Below are positions 6,117 to 15,299 of a stretch of DNA of 23,436 bases, one piece after another (position 1 is the first letter of the stretch; the number at the start of each line of letters is the position of its first letter). Position numbers and translations under genes: made by a program. The stretch comes from Chalciporus piperatus (Eukaryota; Basidiomycota; Agaricomycetes; Boletales; Boletaceae): positions 1 through 23,436 of the forward strand of contig JBBPTG010000331.1 of assembly GCA_038093975.1 (NCBI GenBank), read 5' to 3'. Under the pieces are notes generated by a model, which worked only from the letters and a program-made list of their open reading frames with translations, was not told where the DNA came from and made no database searches.

Positions 6117-9018
6117 GAGAAATGGGTTCTCGGCGGCTCGGACATAGTTTACCAAATGGTTGTATTAGTACTACTCCTTGTGTTCCGTTTCAATATAACT
6201 TTTCTTCTTCTTCTGAAAGGGCGTCCCTTAGTGGCGTGGCGACAGAAGTAAAACAATTCGTGCTTAATTCCCTTAAGGTAAAATATTCGAAAAAAGAAAT
6301 CCCATCAAAAATACATGTAAGGAATCAGAATCGGAAAAACGAGCTGGATCTCGCTATTACTATTATGTACGATAAAGGGGAGCAATGGAAGAAAATGGAG
6401 TTTGCCGCTCTATTGGATTCCGGCGCAACCGAAACGTTTATAGATAAATCGTTCTGTGAACGACATGGTTTGACACTGGAAGAACTTCCTTTTCCTATTC
6501 CAGTGTACAACGCCGACGGCTCAGAGGGAGCGATAGGCGGTGTCACTCACAAGGTTTCACTTGTTTTGGGACACAATGGACATTTTGAGCATATGGACGC
6601 TTTTGTTTCTGTACTTGGCACTCATCATATGATCATCGGCTACGATTGGCTCGAGAGGCATAACCCTGAAATTGATTGGGTAGCCAAACGAGTACGATTC
6701 ACACGCTGTACAGATCAGTGCAAAGTAGTCAACTATCATTTGAATCGTTCGTTTTCTATTCGTCGAGTGTTTGAGGCGGGGCTCACCGAGAAAGTCCCAG
6801 TAGAACTCCACGAGTACTTAGACGTCTTCTCAGAGCAAGAGAGTGAGCGTATGCCTACCCGAAAGGCGTGGGACCACGCAATAGATCTCAAGCCTGATTT
6901 TGTTCCCAAAAAGGGTCGGGTGATTCCGATGTCCGAACAGGAACTAGATGACGTTAAAAAGTTCATCGATAAGGAGTTATCGAAAGGATATCTTCGTCCG
7001 TCGAAATCCCCTCAGACATCTCCTGTTTTCTTTATTCCAAAAAAGGACGGTAAAAAGAGATTAGTTATGGATTATCGTTACGTAAATGAGGGAACTGTCA
7101 AGAACGCTTACCCTCTTCCCCTCATTTCCGGACTTATCGACCAGCTCAAAGGAGCTGATATGTTTACTAAAATGGACCTACGTTGGGGTTATAATAATGT
7201 TAGAATAAAAGAAGGCGACGAATGGAAAGCGGCTTTCGTTACTCCATTTGGCGCTTACGAACCTGTTGTTATGTACTTTGGACTTACGAACTCTCCCCCC
7301 ACATTCCAACAAATGATGAATGATCTATTTAGCGATCTTCATGGGGTTCTTATTATTTATATCGACGATCTCATGATCTTTACGTTCGGAAAAACTAGAG
7401 CAGAGCACTTAGAAATAGTTAAAACCGTATTGCAACGTCTCAGAGAGAACGATCTTTACGTAAAACCAGAAAAGTGTAGCTTCGCGGTGGATTCCGTAGA
7501 TTTCTTGGGAATGGTTATCTCCCAGAAAGGCGTAGAGATGGACACCTCAAAAGTACAGGCTATTTTGGATTGGCCGGCGCCAACTCGGTTGAAGGGTGTT
7601 CAGTCCTTTTTAGGATTGGCTAACTTCTACCGACGCTTCATTCAGGGCTTCGCTGACATTGCTCGTCCCTTGAATGACCTCACCAAAAAGGACACACCAT
7701 ACCGGTGGGGACCGGAGCAACAGCAAGCTTTTGACAAGCTGAAGCAGCAATTCACTACCGCTCCGCTTTTAGCTTATCCTGACCGCTCTAAAGAAGTCAG
7801 AGTAGAAACGGACGCTAGTGATATTGCAACGGGAGCTGTGCTCTCGGTTAAATGTGATGATGGCCTCTGGAGGCCTTGTGCCTTCATTTCCCATTCCTTT
7901 AGTTCTGCCGAGAAGAACTACCCGGTTTATGACAAGGAGCTTCTAGCTGTCATTCGGGCTTTGCAGGAATGGAGACATTATCTAATGGGTCGAGAACATT
8001 TCGAGATTTATTTAGAGACAATGTTTGGTGTAGACACGGACTTCCCTCTTCGATTGTTTCAGATCGAGGACCGCAATTCGCATCGGAGTTTACTTCGCAG
8101 CTTTGCACCCTTCTAGGAATAGAACAGAAGCTGTCAACCGCTTATCATCCCCAAACCGATGGTCAAACGGAGCGTATGAACCGAGAACTCCAGCAGTATC
8201 TCCGCGCTTACGTGGCTAAACGTCAAACGGAATGGGCTGATTGGTTGAAGATAGCGCAGTTCCATCACAATTCCTCCCTCTCCACTGCTACCGGAACCAT
8301 CCCCTTCGCTATAACAAAAAACTACTTCCCACGCATGGGATTTGAAGGCGATTCATCTCCAGCTGGTACATTCTTAGAGAAATGTGGAAAGGCACACAAA
8401 GAAGTAGAGCAGGCGTTAGAAGAAACTCAAAACCGGATGAAAGAGCAAGCGGACAAACATCGGTCCGAAGCTCCAGATTATCAAATCGGAGATTTTGTTA
8501 TGTTATCCACGGACAACCTCAAACTACCTTATCCTTCCAAAAAGATGACACAAAATTGGATCGGACCTTATCAGATCACGAAGGTTCTTCCCAATGCAGT
8601 CACACTAGACTTGCCCAATTCCATGCATATTCATCCCACGGTTAATGTCAAACGGGTCAAACCGGCTAAAGAACCGTTGGAAGGGCAACCGGTCCGTCTT
8701 CCAGATCCGGTGATAGTCAACCAAGAAGGAGAAGAAGAATACGAGGTGGATTACGTAGTGAAGTCTCAGGTTAAACAAGGACAGTTAGAGTACCTGGTTC
8801 ATTGGAAAGGCTGGGACATATCGGACCGTACATGGGAAAAGGCAGCGCATTTGTCAAATGCACCTGAAGCTGTCAAAGCTTTTCACAAAAAGCACCCGTC
8901 CGCCCCACGCCGAATCAACATGACCATGGGAAATTTCTCTGCCTTGTTCCAAAAATACGAAAATCTGACAGAGGTTCCTGAGCGCAAGTTGCCGAATCGC
9001 CTGGAATGCGATTCCTAG
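6113..9018 (+). pseudogene. pol: gypsy-2 Pol (protease, RT, RNase H, [deletion], integrase, chromodomain)
   Basis: The frame from 6113 runs 667 codons. An aspartic protease has LLDSGATETF (Asp102) and MIIGYDWLERHNPEIDW. RT has IPKKDGKKRLVMDYRYVNEG and the active site IIYIDDLMIF (residues 416-419). RNase H begins with VETDASDIATGA (Asp567) and DKELLAVIRALQEWRHYLMG. At 8005-8013 sense jumps from HFEIY to DLFRDNVWCRHGLPSS of the integrase in the +2 frame, and the first frame ends at 8116. Compared with gypsy-1, about 250-280 codons are missing: the rest of RNase H, the H2C2 domain and the first integrase Asp. The second frame keeps [35 protein letters not shown] and a chromodomain (YLVHWKGWDISDRTWEKA), ending NRLECDS at 9018. 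The product cannot integrate by itself. Confidence 0.9.
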
Positions 9019-9029
9019 AGAGGGGATAG
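9017..9029 (+). promoter_or_regulatory. gypsy-2 polypurine tract
   Basis: AGAGAGGGGATAG directly precedes the right LTR and would prime plus-strand DNA. The pol stop codon TAG (9016-9018) overlaps its first bases. Confidence 0.8.
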
Positions 9030-9482
9030 TGTTATAGTATTTAAAAACTTTTCAAACTTTGCCTACAACGGTATTCGAACTCTGGACTTTGTCTACAACT
9101 TAGGGGTCAAGCCGGATTCATCTTAATCCGCTCCGGTAGTCCCTGTAGCATTACGTAAACTATTACATAATCAGGTCACGTGACAAAGGTCCAGACTTAG
9201 ATGAGTCAGCAATGATGTCATGGCCTAGACCCTAATCCGTGCCTGGTACCTTTTCTTATCATCGTACCATTTACCTTATCTATCTTTCCCTTTGTGTTTT
9301 CCTTATTCGGCTGTTGGTCTGTGCGCACTTCTCAATAGTATATAAGTAGCCCTGTACTTATCACAGACCCCAGTCTAATCCATTTGTTGCTTCACCGCAA
9401 TTAAGTTTTAGTACTCAGCATACTCCTTCGCAAGGCCTAGTGTTGCCTTAAGTCCCCGCCGTGTTGTGACTCAGTCATAACA
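9030..9482 (+). repeat. gypsy-2 right (3') LTR, 453 bp
   Basis: It matches the left LTR throughout except that the run in CAAACTTTGCC has three T instead of four. The termini are TGTTAT and ATAACA. Confidence 0.97.
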
Positions 9483-9487
9483 CATTG
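9483..9487. repeat. target-site duplication of gypsy-2, right copy (CATTG)
   Basis: Identical to 3619-3623; see the left copy. Confidence 0.95.
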
Positions 9488-11185
9488 GAAATGGGTAAGT
9501 CGGTGATTAGGTCACAGGACACTTGCTGGAACGGTTTGGAGCTCTTTGACGGTATGGGCATCAAGGGTGGAGTAGTTGGATGCGTGTTCGCTTTGTTCTG
9601 TTGGCAGGTTGCGCATCCTTCGACATATTTGCGCACAAACTGTGCAAGACCAGGCCACCAGAATTCAGCAGCAACCAGCTGTCTAGTTTTGAGATAACCC
9701 GGGTGGCCGGCGGTGGGGTGATCATGGCAGCGTTGGACGACAGTGCGACGTAAGTTTTCGTCCGGTGGAATGTAAACGCGACCTTGGTAGGTCAGGACAC
9801 CGTTATTCATCTGCCAGTCAGCCAGCCGGGATCGGAATGGCACTGGGATATCGCCGTCAATGGCTTGTAATGCGGTGAGGAGAAACGGGTCATCTTTGGA
9901 AAGACTGGAAATGTGGTTGTTCATGGCGGCGTCGATGACACGGACAAATAGGGAGGGTGGTAGTAGAGTGGTACCCGCATTGTCATCGGCGTTGATGGGA
10001 AAGTGATCAGCACGCCTAGATAAGGCATCGGGACCGGCGAGGGATGAGCCAGGAACATGAATCATTTTCAGGTCAAAGTCAGCAAGATCGAGGAGCCAGC
10101 GGGCTTGCCGACGGTTTAGATTCTGGGGTTGGCGGAAGTAGGTCAGGTTTTTGTGATCAGTGAACACTTGGACAGGGAAGGGAGAGCCGTGGAGATAATG
10201 TCGCCAGGTTTTGAGTGCACGGATCACGGCGAGGAGTTCACGATCATAGATATCGTAGTTCCGTTCAGCATCACCAAAGGATTGGGAGAGGTAGGAACAG
10301 GGGTGCCAATCGCCGTTGGCGTCAGTTTGGAGGAGTATACCTCCAGAGGCAAATTTAGAGGCGTCGGTTGCGATGGCGAAGGGTTTGGAAAGGTCTGGGA
10401 AGCGTAAGACGGGTTTCGCCAGGAACATCTGTTTTAGACGGGCGAAGGCATCTTGGCAGGCATTGTTCCAGTCCCATCGATGATCCTTTTTGGTCAGATC
10501 GATCAAAGGGCGGGCGACTAAGGAGTAATTTGGGATAAAGCGTCGATAGAAGTTGGCAAAGCCAAGGAATGAGCGAACTTCTTTGACGGTAGTGGGAATG
10601 GGCCATTGAGAGATGCCGTCGAGTTTGACGGGATCCATGGCAAGTTCTCCGGGGCGGACGATCATGCCAAGATATTCTACTTCGTTTACGGCGAAGTTGC
10701 ATTTCTCTAGACGAAGATGGAGATCTAGCTCTTGCATCCGTTCAAGGACTCGTTGTGTGCGAGCGGTGTGAGTAGCATCGTCGGGAGAAAAGATGAGAAG
10801 GTCGTCCATATAGATGACAAGCCACCCTTCAGCTATCATGTCTCGAAAAGAGTCGTTCATGAAGCGTTGGAAGGTGGCTGGGGAGTTGTTCAGTCCGAAG
10901 AACATCACAGTCGGTTCAAAGAGGCCTTTGTGGGTGAGGAAAGCGGCTTTCCACTGGTGTCCGTCTTTGATGCGAACATTGTTGTAGCCCCATCGCACAT
11001 CAAACTTGGTAAAGACTTTGGCGTCTTTCAATTTGTCGACGAGATCCCCGATGAGGGGAAGTGGGTACGCGTCTCGGGTAGTATGTTCGTTGAGATATCG
11101 ATAGTCTTGGCAAGGGCGGAGTTTTCCATCTTTCTTCTTGACGAAGAAGAAGGGGGATGCCTGGGGGGAATTGGAAGGACGTATC
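9488..11185 (-). pseudogene. gypsy-1 pol, central part: reverse transcriptase, RNase H, integrase zinc domain
   Basis: The frame is already open at 11185 (IRPSNSPQASPFFFVKKKDG), so the apparent start at 11031 is only an internal Leu codon (TTG). In order: RT with DYRYLNE, the active site VIYMDDLLIFS and the thumb RSFLGFANFYRRFI; RNase H with IATDASKFASGG, RELLAVIRALKTWRHYL and VFTDHKNLTYF; then the H2C2 zinc-binding integrase N-domain (HDHPTAGHPGYLKTRQL ... CATCQQNK) and the first integrase Asp (SCDLITDLP). No stop or shift is seen in this block. The frame is cut at 9488 by gypsy-2, whose LTR supplies the stop. The RT fingers, protease and gag are lost at 11185. Confidence 0.9.
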
Positions 11186-11768
11186 TGAAACGACTCAACT
11201 CAATCAAGAGCTAGCGCTATCATCAGACAACATGCCCTAGCGAAACCACATCAACTCAGTAACTAGAGCTGAGGATCAGACTAGGCAAGCAGGAGCGCTT
11301 GGCCCATGAAGTTCAAGAAGAGGAAACTCCAGGAGAACAAGACTGGAGAGCCAGTGCTTGTCAACCCGGGTTTATATACTATTGACAGTGTTTGTACATG
11401 TTGTGGCTAAACCTTAACTATATGACTAGGTATGACTAGATATGAGTCATGGCGAGTAACAGCCAATAGCGTATATGACTAGGAAGCGAGATGAGTCAGT
11501 ATGAGTCACGGTGAGTCATAATGAGTCAATAAGAGTCTGAGTCATGGTGACTCGGTATGAGTCATGGACAGTGGGGAAGATGCACAGCCACGCACAGCCA
11601 CGTTACGTAAGCGAAAGGCTAGACCTAGCTGATGTCAGCAGGTCACGTGATGTGATCTTGATAAGATAAGATAACAGAAAAGGGAGAGAAAGCGGCTAAG
11701 TCCAAAAGTGAAAGAGAAACGTAGTAAGTGTAGGAAAGACTAGGATAAGGAACTGAGCGTTCGTAACA
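11186..11768 (-). repeat. element (d) LTR A (3' LTR in minus orientation), 583 bp
   Basis: On the plus strand it begins TGAAACGACT and ends TTCGTAACA. On the minus strand it has TATATAA (11378 to 11372) and AGTCTTGTTCT (11344 to 11334), the predicted transcript start, plus CACGTG and TTACGTAA motifs like those in gypsy-2. It has seven TGAGTCA (plus-strand) motifs. It differs from LTR B by about six substitutions, a 1-nt indel and a 10-nt indel. Confidence 0.9.
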
Positions 11769-11781
11769 CTACCTCCTCTCT
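11769..11781 (-). promoter_or_regulatory. element (d) polypurine tract
   Basis: AGAGAGGAGGTAG on the minus strand directly precedes LTR A. Just upstream, CTGGAATACGATCCATAG encodes LEYDP plus stop, matching the LECDS plus stop end of gypsy-2 pol. The stop codon overlaps the tract in the same way. Confidence 0.75.
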
Positions 11782-12896
11782 ATGGATCGTATTCCAGACG
11801 ATCAAGACCTTGCAAGGATATCAACCTGTGAAGAAGCACGAACATTGTGCAATGAACGGCGATGATGATGATGATATCGAGAATCATGATGATGGGGATG
11901 GATGGTAGGATTCTCAGAATCCGAAATTGGAATACTTGAAATGCAAAACAGCATGTGATGATGACAACGTATCTGCGAGTGCGAGCATTGCGATAGTTGT
12001 GAGCGACGACATTGCGAACGACAGCGGCGAAGGCGTGTGAGTTCATTGTGATGATTGTTTCAACGATGGATGTGAATTGAGAGCAAGAGCGTAAAACATC
12101 ACTCTTTATACCTTTTCGGTTCTCGGCACGGTTTCCAATCAATTGATATTTTCATCGTCAGTCTGACTCGATCGACTGTCATGCAGTTGTAATTGTGACT
12201 CGAATAGAATTCTGAGTCATGCTGTGTAAGCGCAGGGTGAACGGATGTGTATCGTGGGAAATTCTAATTGCATCCAGTGCAATGTCAAGAATAGACCTTG
12301 GTTTTCACGTGCGAGTAGATTTCGCATAGCTTTCAATGCGCAAGGCATTTCAGGTTTCGACCTTGTAAGCATGAATCAACGATGTAATTCACCTTGTGTT
12401 CGTCATGGGATATGGAAGCTTCAAGCGTAGAGCGTTCCGACCAATCAGATTTGCGATTGTGTAAGGTTCTAACCTTGTAAGAAAGGTTTCCTTGGATTTT
12501 ATCAACACGTTTCTCGAGTGTGTCAATGAGAATTGCAGCAGCAAGTGCTAAAGCGAGTGGTGATGAGCGTGAAGATTGTGAAATCCTCAGAAATGCGCGT
12601 TCTTGGTAGAGATTTGGGTTCTTCAAGCGACTGCAGCTTGGAATTTGGGCGAGAGAAAGAGATTTTGAGCGAAGAAAATGATTATGGTTAACACCATTAT
12701 TGTTCGTACCCTTGGTACTCTCTTGTACTCTTCACACTAGCGTGTTCATAGTGTGTCACTTGTCGTAACACCTGTCGTAACACTTGTGTCATTGCCATAA
12801 CACTTTGTGTTCCTTGTGTCACTTCACGTTCCATTGGTGTTCATTGGTAACACATCTTCGTGTGCATTCCCGCAACACTTCATCGTGTCACTACCA

Positions 12897-12936
12897 TTCC
12901 ACTACCTCCTCTCTTTGGTTTGGATTCCAGACAAAC
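12897..12936 (-). repeat. second copy of the pol-end/polypurine block
   Basis: The minus strand reads GTCTGGAATCCAAACCAAAG followed by AGAGGAGGTAGT, closely matching the true pol-end and polypurine block at 11769-11805. It is either the remnant of an older 3' end or a duplication. The adjoining 12700-12896 does not match either LTR family over its length. Confidence 0.55.
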
Positions 12937-13131
12937 CCGACGGAGAACCAAACCCTACGGTGAACCCACAGAGGAACTCTATGGTTCTTTGGCCCGGTCG
13001 GCCTTCTCGATACTCGATGGAAGTAGGAGTTTCATGTGATCTTGACAATCCCCCCGGTAAAAAAAATTTACGGTTTCTGTAGGTTTCTTCACAGATAACC
13101 GAAACGACAAGTGGTTTGGGATTGTTCGAGC

Positions 13132-13406
13132 AATGAGCGACAACAGCTCAATGGAATTTGATTCCAGACTTCGAGTGCTTGAGACAGCAGTCAGGATTGA
13201 TAACGATGAGCGAAAGCAGCTCAATGGGTTTGGATCCTAGACAATGCTATTCAAGTAGCAATGAGCGAAAACAGCTCTGTCGATTTGGATTCCAGACTAC
13301 TCGGATTTCATGCACGTGGCAGCGGTGTGCGCAAGCGTAACGAGCGAAAACAGCTCGACGAATTTGGATTCCAGACAGCGGGCGGTGAGAGTTTTGGATT
13401 CCAGAC
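13132..13406. repeat. degenerate tandem repeat, core GAGCGAAAACAGCTC ... TTTGGATTCCAGAC
   Basis: Four full copies end at about 13169, 13242, 13297 and 13376, and a partial fifth ends at 13406. Each has (A/C)GAGCGAMARCAGCTC, then 7-9 variable bases, then TTTGGATTCCAGAC or a close variant, with variable spacers. The TGGATTCCAGAC half is the complement of the block just upstream of the polypurine tract, so the array seems to be built from element 3'-end sequence. Confidence 0.7.
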
Positions 13407-14297
13407 ACGTTCAGGGATAACACCCTAGTAGAATAGACACTAGTGACAGCGTTCTTGACGCGATGTGTCGGTGACAACGATGATAAAGTCGTAAAGCTAT
13501 CTTTCAAGCTTGCTGACGACGATAGGGACAAGGGAATATGCGGTGACAGCATACGAGCGAGTTTCAAGCTTTCAGTGATGTCCGTGAGGGACGATGTCTC
13601 GACTGGTAAACACAGTGTTCCGTTCCATTCGATGGAAGGGGTAAAAACGCGACGCGGAGTACGATGATGTTCGACATCATGAGGTGTTCGACAGTTGTTA
13701 ACTCAACGAAAGCAGTTGAAGTGTCGTGAACGCGGTAGACAGAAAATCAAGTATCCAGTTCCACTCGATGGAAGGACAGAGGACGCGGCACGCTGATAGG
13801 CGGCGGGATTGCTCGACAAGTAGATACCTACTGTCAGCGATGACAAGGCGCGAAGACAGCGCAGGTACCCACTTGCGATCGACAGTTGAGTGGCGTACTG
13901 GTGACGAGACGACTAGACGATAACGATAAAGTCGTAAAGCTATCTTTCAAGCTTGTAGATGTCGAGGGAGACGAAGTCGAGCGGCGGTGGCTCTTGCACG
14001 TGAGTTGCGATAACTCAGGGTATTGATCTTCTAAGTACTGCTAGAGTACTGCGCGTTGATTGTCCAAACCGGTATAGAAGACCAAGTGAGGTTTCAACAG
14101 ATCGTGAAGCTATCTTTCAGGCTTCGCGGGTGACGGCGGCGAAATGCGCAACAGAGGTAGACACTCTAGTTGCAGGGGAATAGTTGCAGAGCAACGGTGA
14201 CGATGTACACGGTAGAGGTAGACACTCTAGCAGAGTCGCGAGACAGCGACGACGATGTACGCAGATAGGGATGTGGGGTGACGACGACGACGAATGG

Positions 14298-14620
14298 GTA
14301 ACAGAAACTGGGCACTAAATGCTGACCCATGAGAAATGAAAAGCCAGAAGGCGAATTCGTGACGTCAACAGGTGATCACGCGAACCTGGATCATGTGTAC
14401 ACGCAAAGGCTATTGGTAATACCCAAGCGATCTCCAATGATCAAAGAGCCCCTTGTGCACTATGGGGAACAGCAACATTATCCCGTTTAGAACGGTGGAC
14501 AGCCGTATGTGCAGCAGTGGGAACAGAGTTGCTTTCTCCGAGCGTGTCACGTACGCCAACGGTCAAACGACCAACTCTTTAGCCCTAGAGTCCGGGCAGT
14601 GTGATCAAGTTTATCCAAGT
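14298..14620 (-). repeat. relic LTR end plus leader, homologous to gypsy-2 4072-4410
   Basis: On the minus strand GTCATGACACTTGGAT corresponds to GTCATAACACTTGGAT at the gypsy-2 LTR/primer junction, with the old LTR end at 14620. About 320 nt of leader follow, with identical blocks of 20 or more bases. The hairpin with GTGCAC lies at 14449-14467. The relic is embedded inside element (d), about 0.7 kb from its real primer site. The sequence just upstream (14621-14700) resembles an LTR tail only weakly. Confidence 0.75.
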
Positions 14621-15286
14621 GTCATGACGCAGTCATCAACACTAGGTAGTGACTCTTTTAGCTCACGACCAAAGCTAGGTAGGTCTGAGTATGTGGCGAC
14701 GATGACGACATGTTGCGGACGCAGCAACAGTGATGACGATATGAGCTGGCTAGCAGCCTCGACAGTGACAAGGATGGTGAGCGCGACGACAGCGCAATAG
14801 ATTACAGAGGTAAGCACTCTGCTGGGTTGTAAGACAGTGACGACGTACTGTTGCGATAGCAGCAACGATGAGCTCGATCTCGATGAGCATGTACGCGAAC
14901 GATGGCGATGAGCTGACTGGCAGGCTCGACGATGTTGACAATGATGAGCTGACTTGCAAGCTCGACGACGGTGACGATGATGACGTCGGATTTGCTGACC
15001 GAGTTATCTTCAGCGATGAGGACGATGGTGAGCTGACTGGCAGACTCAACGCGGACGACGATATGTTTTGCTGACCTAGTTATCTTCAGCGACGACGAAG
15101 CACGTTTCTCGATTGTGCTGGTACCCACTTGCGACGACGATGAAGTGGCATACGATGGTGAGCTGACTAGCAGCAACGATGGCGAGGCGCGAACAAGCAG
15201 CGCAGGCACCCACTTGCGATGACGGTGCAGATGGCGTACAACGAGTGCGGCAGTGACGAGACACTGAGGCAGAGAGGATTAATAAT
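14621..15286. other. GAC/CGA-rich repetitive filler of element (d)
   Basis: A low-complexity stretch dominated by GACGACGATG-like trinucleotides, with recurring GATGAGCTGACTGGCAGGCT variants at about 14908, 14944, 15028 and 15157. Frames give Ser- or Asp-rich strings only. No gene is supported. Confidence 0.6.
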
Positions 15287-15297
15287 AGTCTTGTTCT
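15287..15297 (-). promoter_or_regulatory. element (d) self-primer-binding site (11 nt)
   Basis: On the minus strand AGAACAAGACT starts 2 nt after the LTR end and is the exact complement of AGTCTTGTTCT in both LTRs. Pairing stops at a mismatch on each side. Spacing and length equal those of gypsy-2 although the sequence differs. Confidence 0.8.
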
Positions 15298-15299
15298 AA

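Larger units (their letters stand above)
3624..9482 (+). mobile_element. gypsy-2: young Ty3/gypsy chromovirus with both LTRs
   Basis: A 5859-bp element: LTR, self-primer site, 707-nt leader, gag (4785-6116), pol (6113-9018), polypurine tract, LTR, flanked by CATTG duplications. Aligned by eye, the two LTRs are identical except for one T in a run (four at the left, three at the right), so insertion is very recent. Pol nevertheless carries an internal deletion, so this copy should need proteins from a related intact element. The chromodomain at the pol C-terminus and the self-priming site place it in the Tf1/sushi-like group of chromoviruses. Confidence 0.95.
1735..11185 (-). mobile_element. 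gypsy-1: old Ty3/gypsy chromovirus, nested-into and 5'-truncated
   Basis: Two blocks of one minus-strand pol gene, 9488-11185 and 1735-3623, are separated by the gypsy-2 insertion; the copies of CATTG at 3619-3623 and 9483-9487 mark the split. Removing gypsy-2 plus one CATTG rejoins the integrase frame exactly. The left end is cut by a copia element. The right end stops at 11185 in the middle of the reverse transcriptase, where the LTR of element (d) begins. No gypsy-1 sequence resumes beyond 15893, so its gag, protease and LTRs are missing from the window. Confidence 0.85.
11782..14297. other. non-coding interior of element (d), 3' two thirds
   Basis: Every frame gives low-complexity, non-domain translations, so I call no gene here. 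Bases 12715-12900 are rich in GTGT/ACAC with repeated TGTCGTAACAC-like strings resembling the LTR terminus CGTAACA. Bases 12897-12936 repeat the polypurine/pol-end block. Further right are diverged repeats: GATAAAGTCGTAAAGCTATC followed by TTTCAAGCTTG at about 13482-13512 and 13924-13954, TTCCATTCGATGGAAGG and TTCCACTCGATGGAAGG near 13622 and 13759, and GAGGTAGACACTCTAG near 14155 and 14215. Confidence 0.6.

Noticed and set aside
11780..12142. 120-codon minus frame as a hydrophobic membrane protein
   Set aside because: The Ile-rich run comes from a GATGATGAT-type repeat. Only the final LEYDP is meaningful, as the relic end of pol.
13132..13406. CRISPR-like array
   Set aside because: The repeats are imperfect and unequally spaced, the context is eukaryotic, and the unit derives from retroelement sequence.
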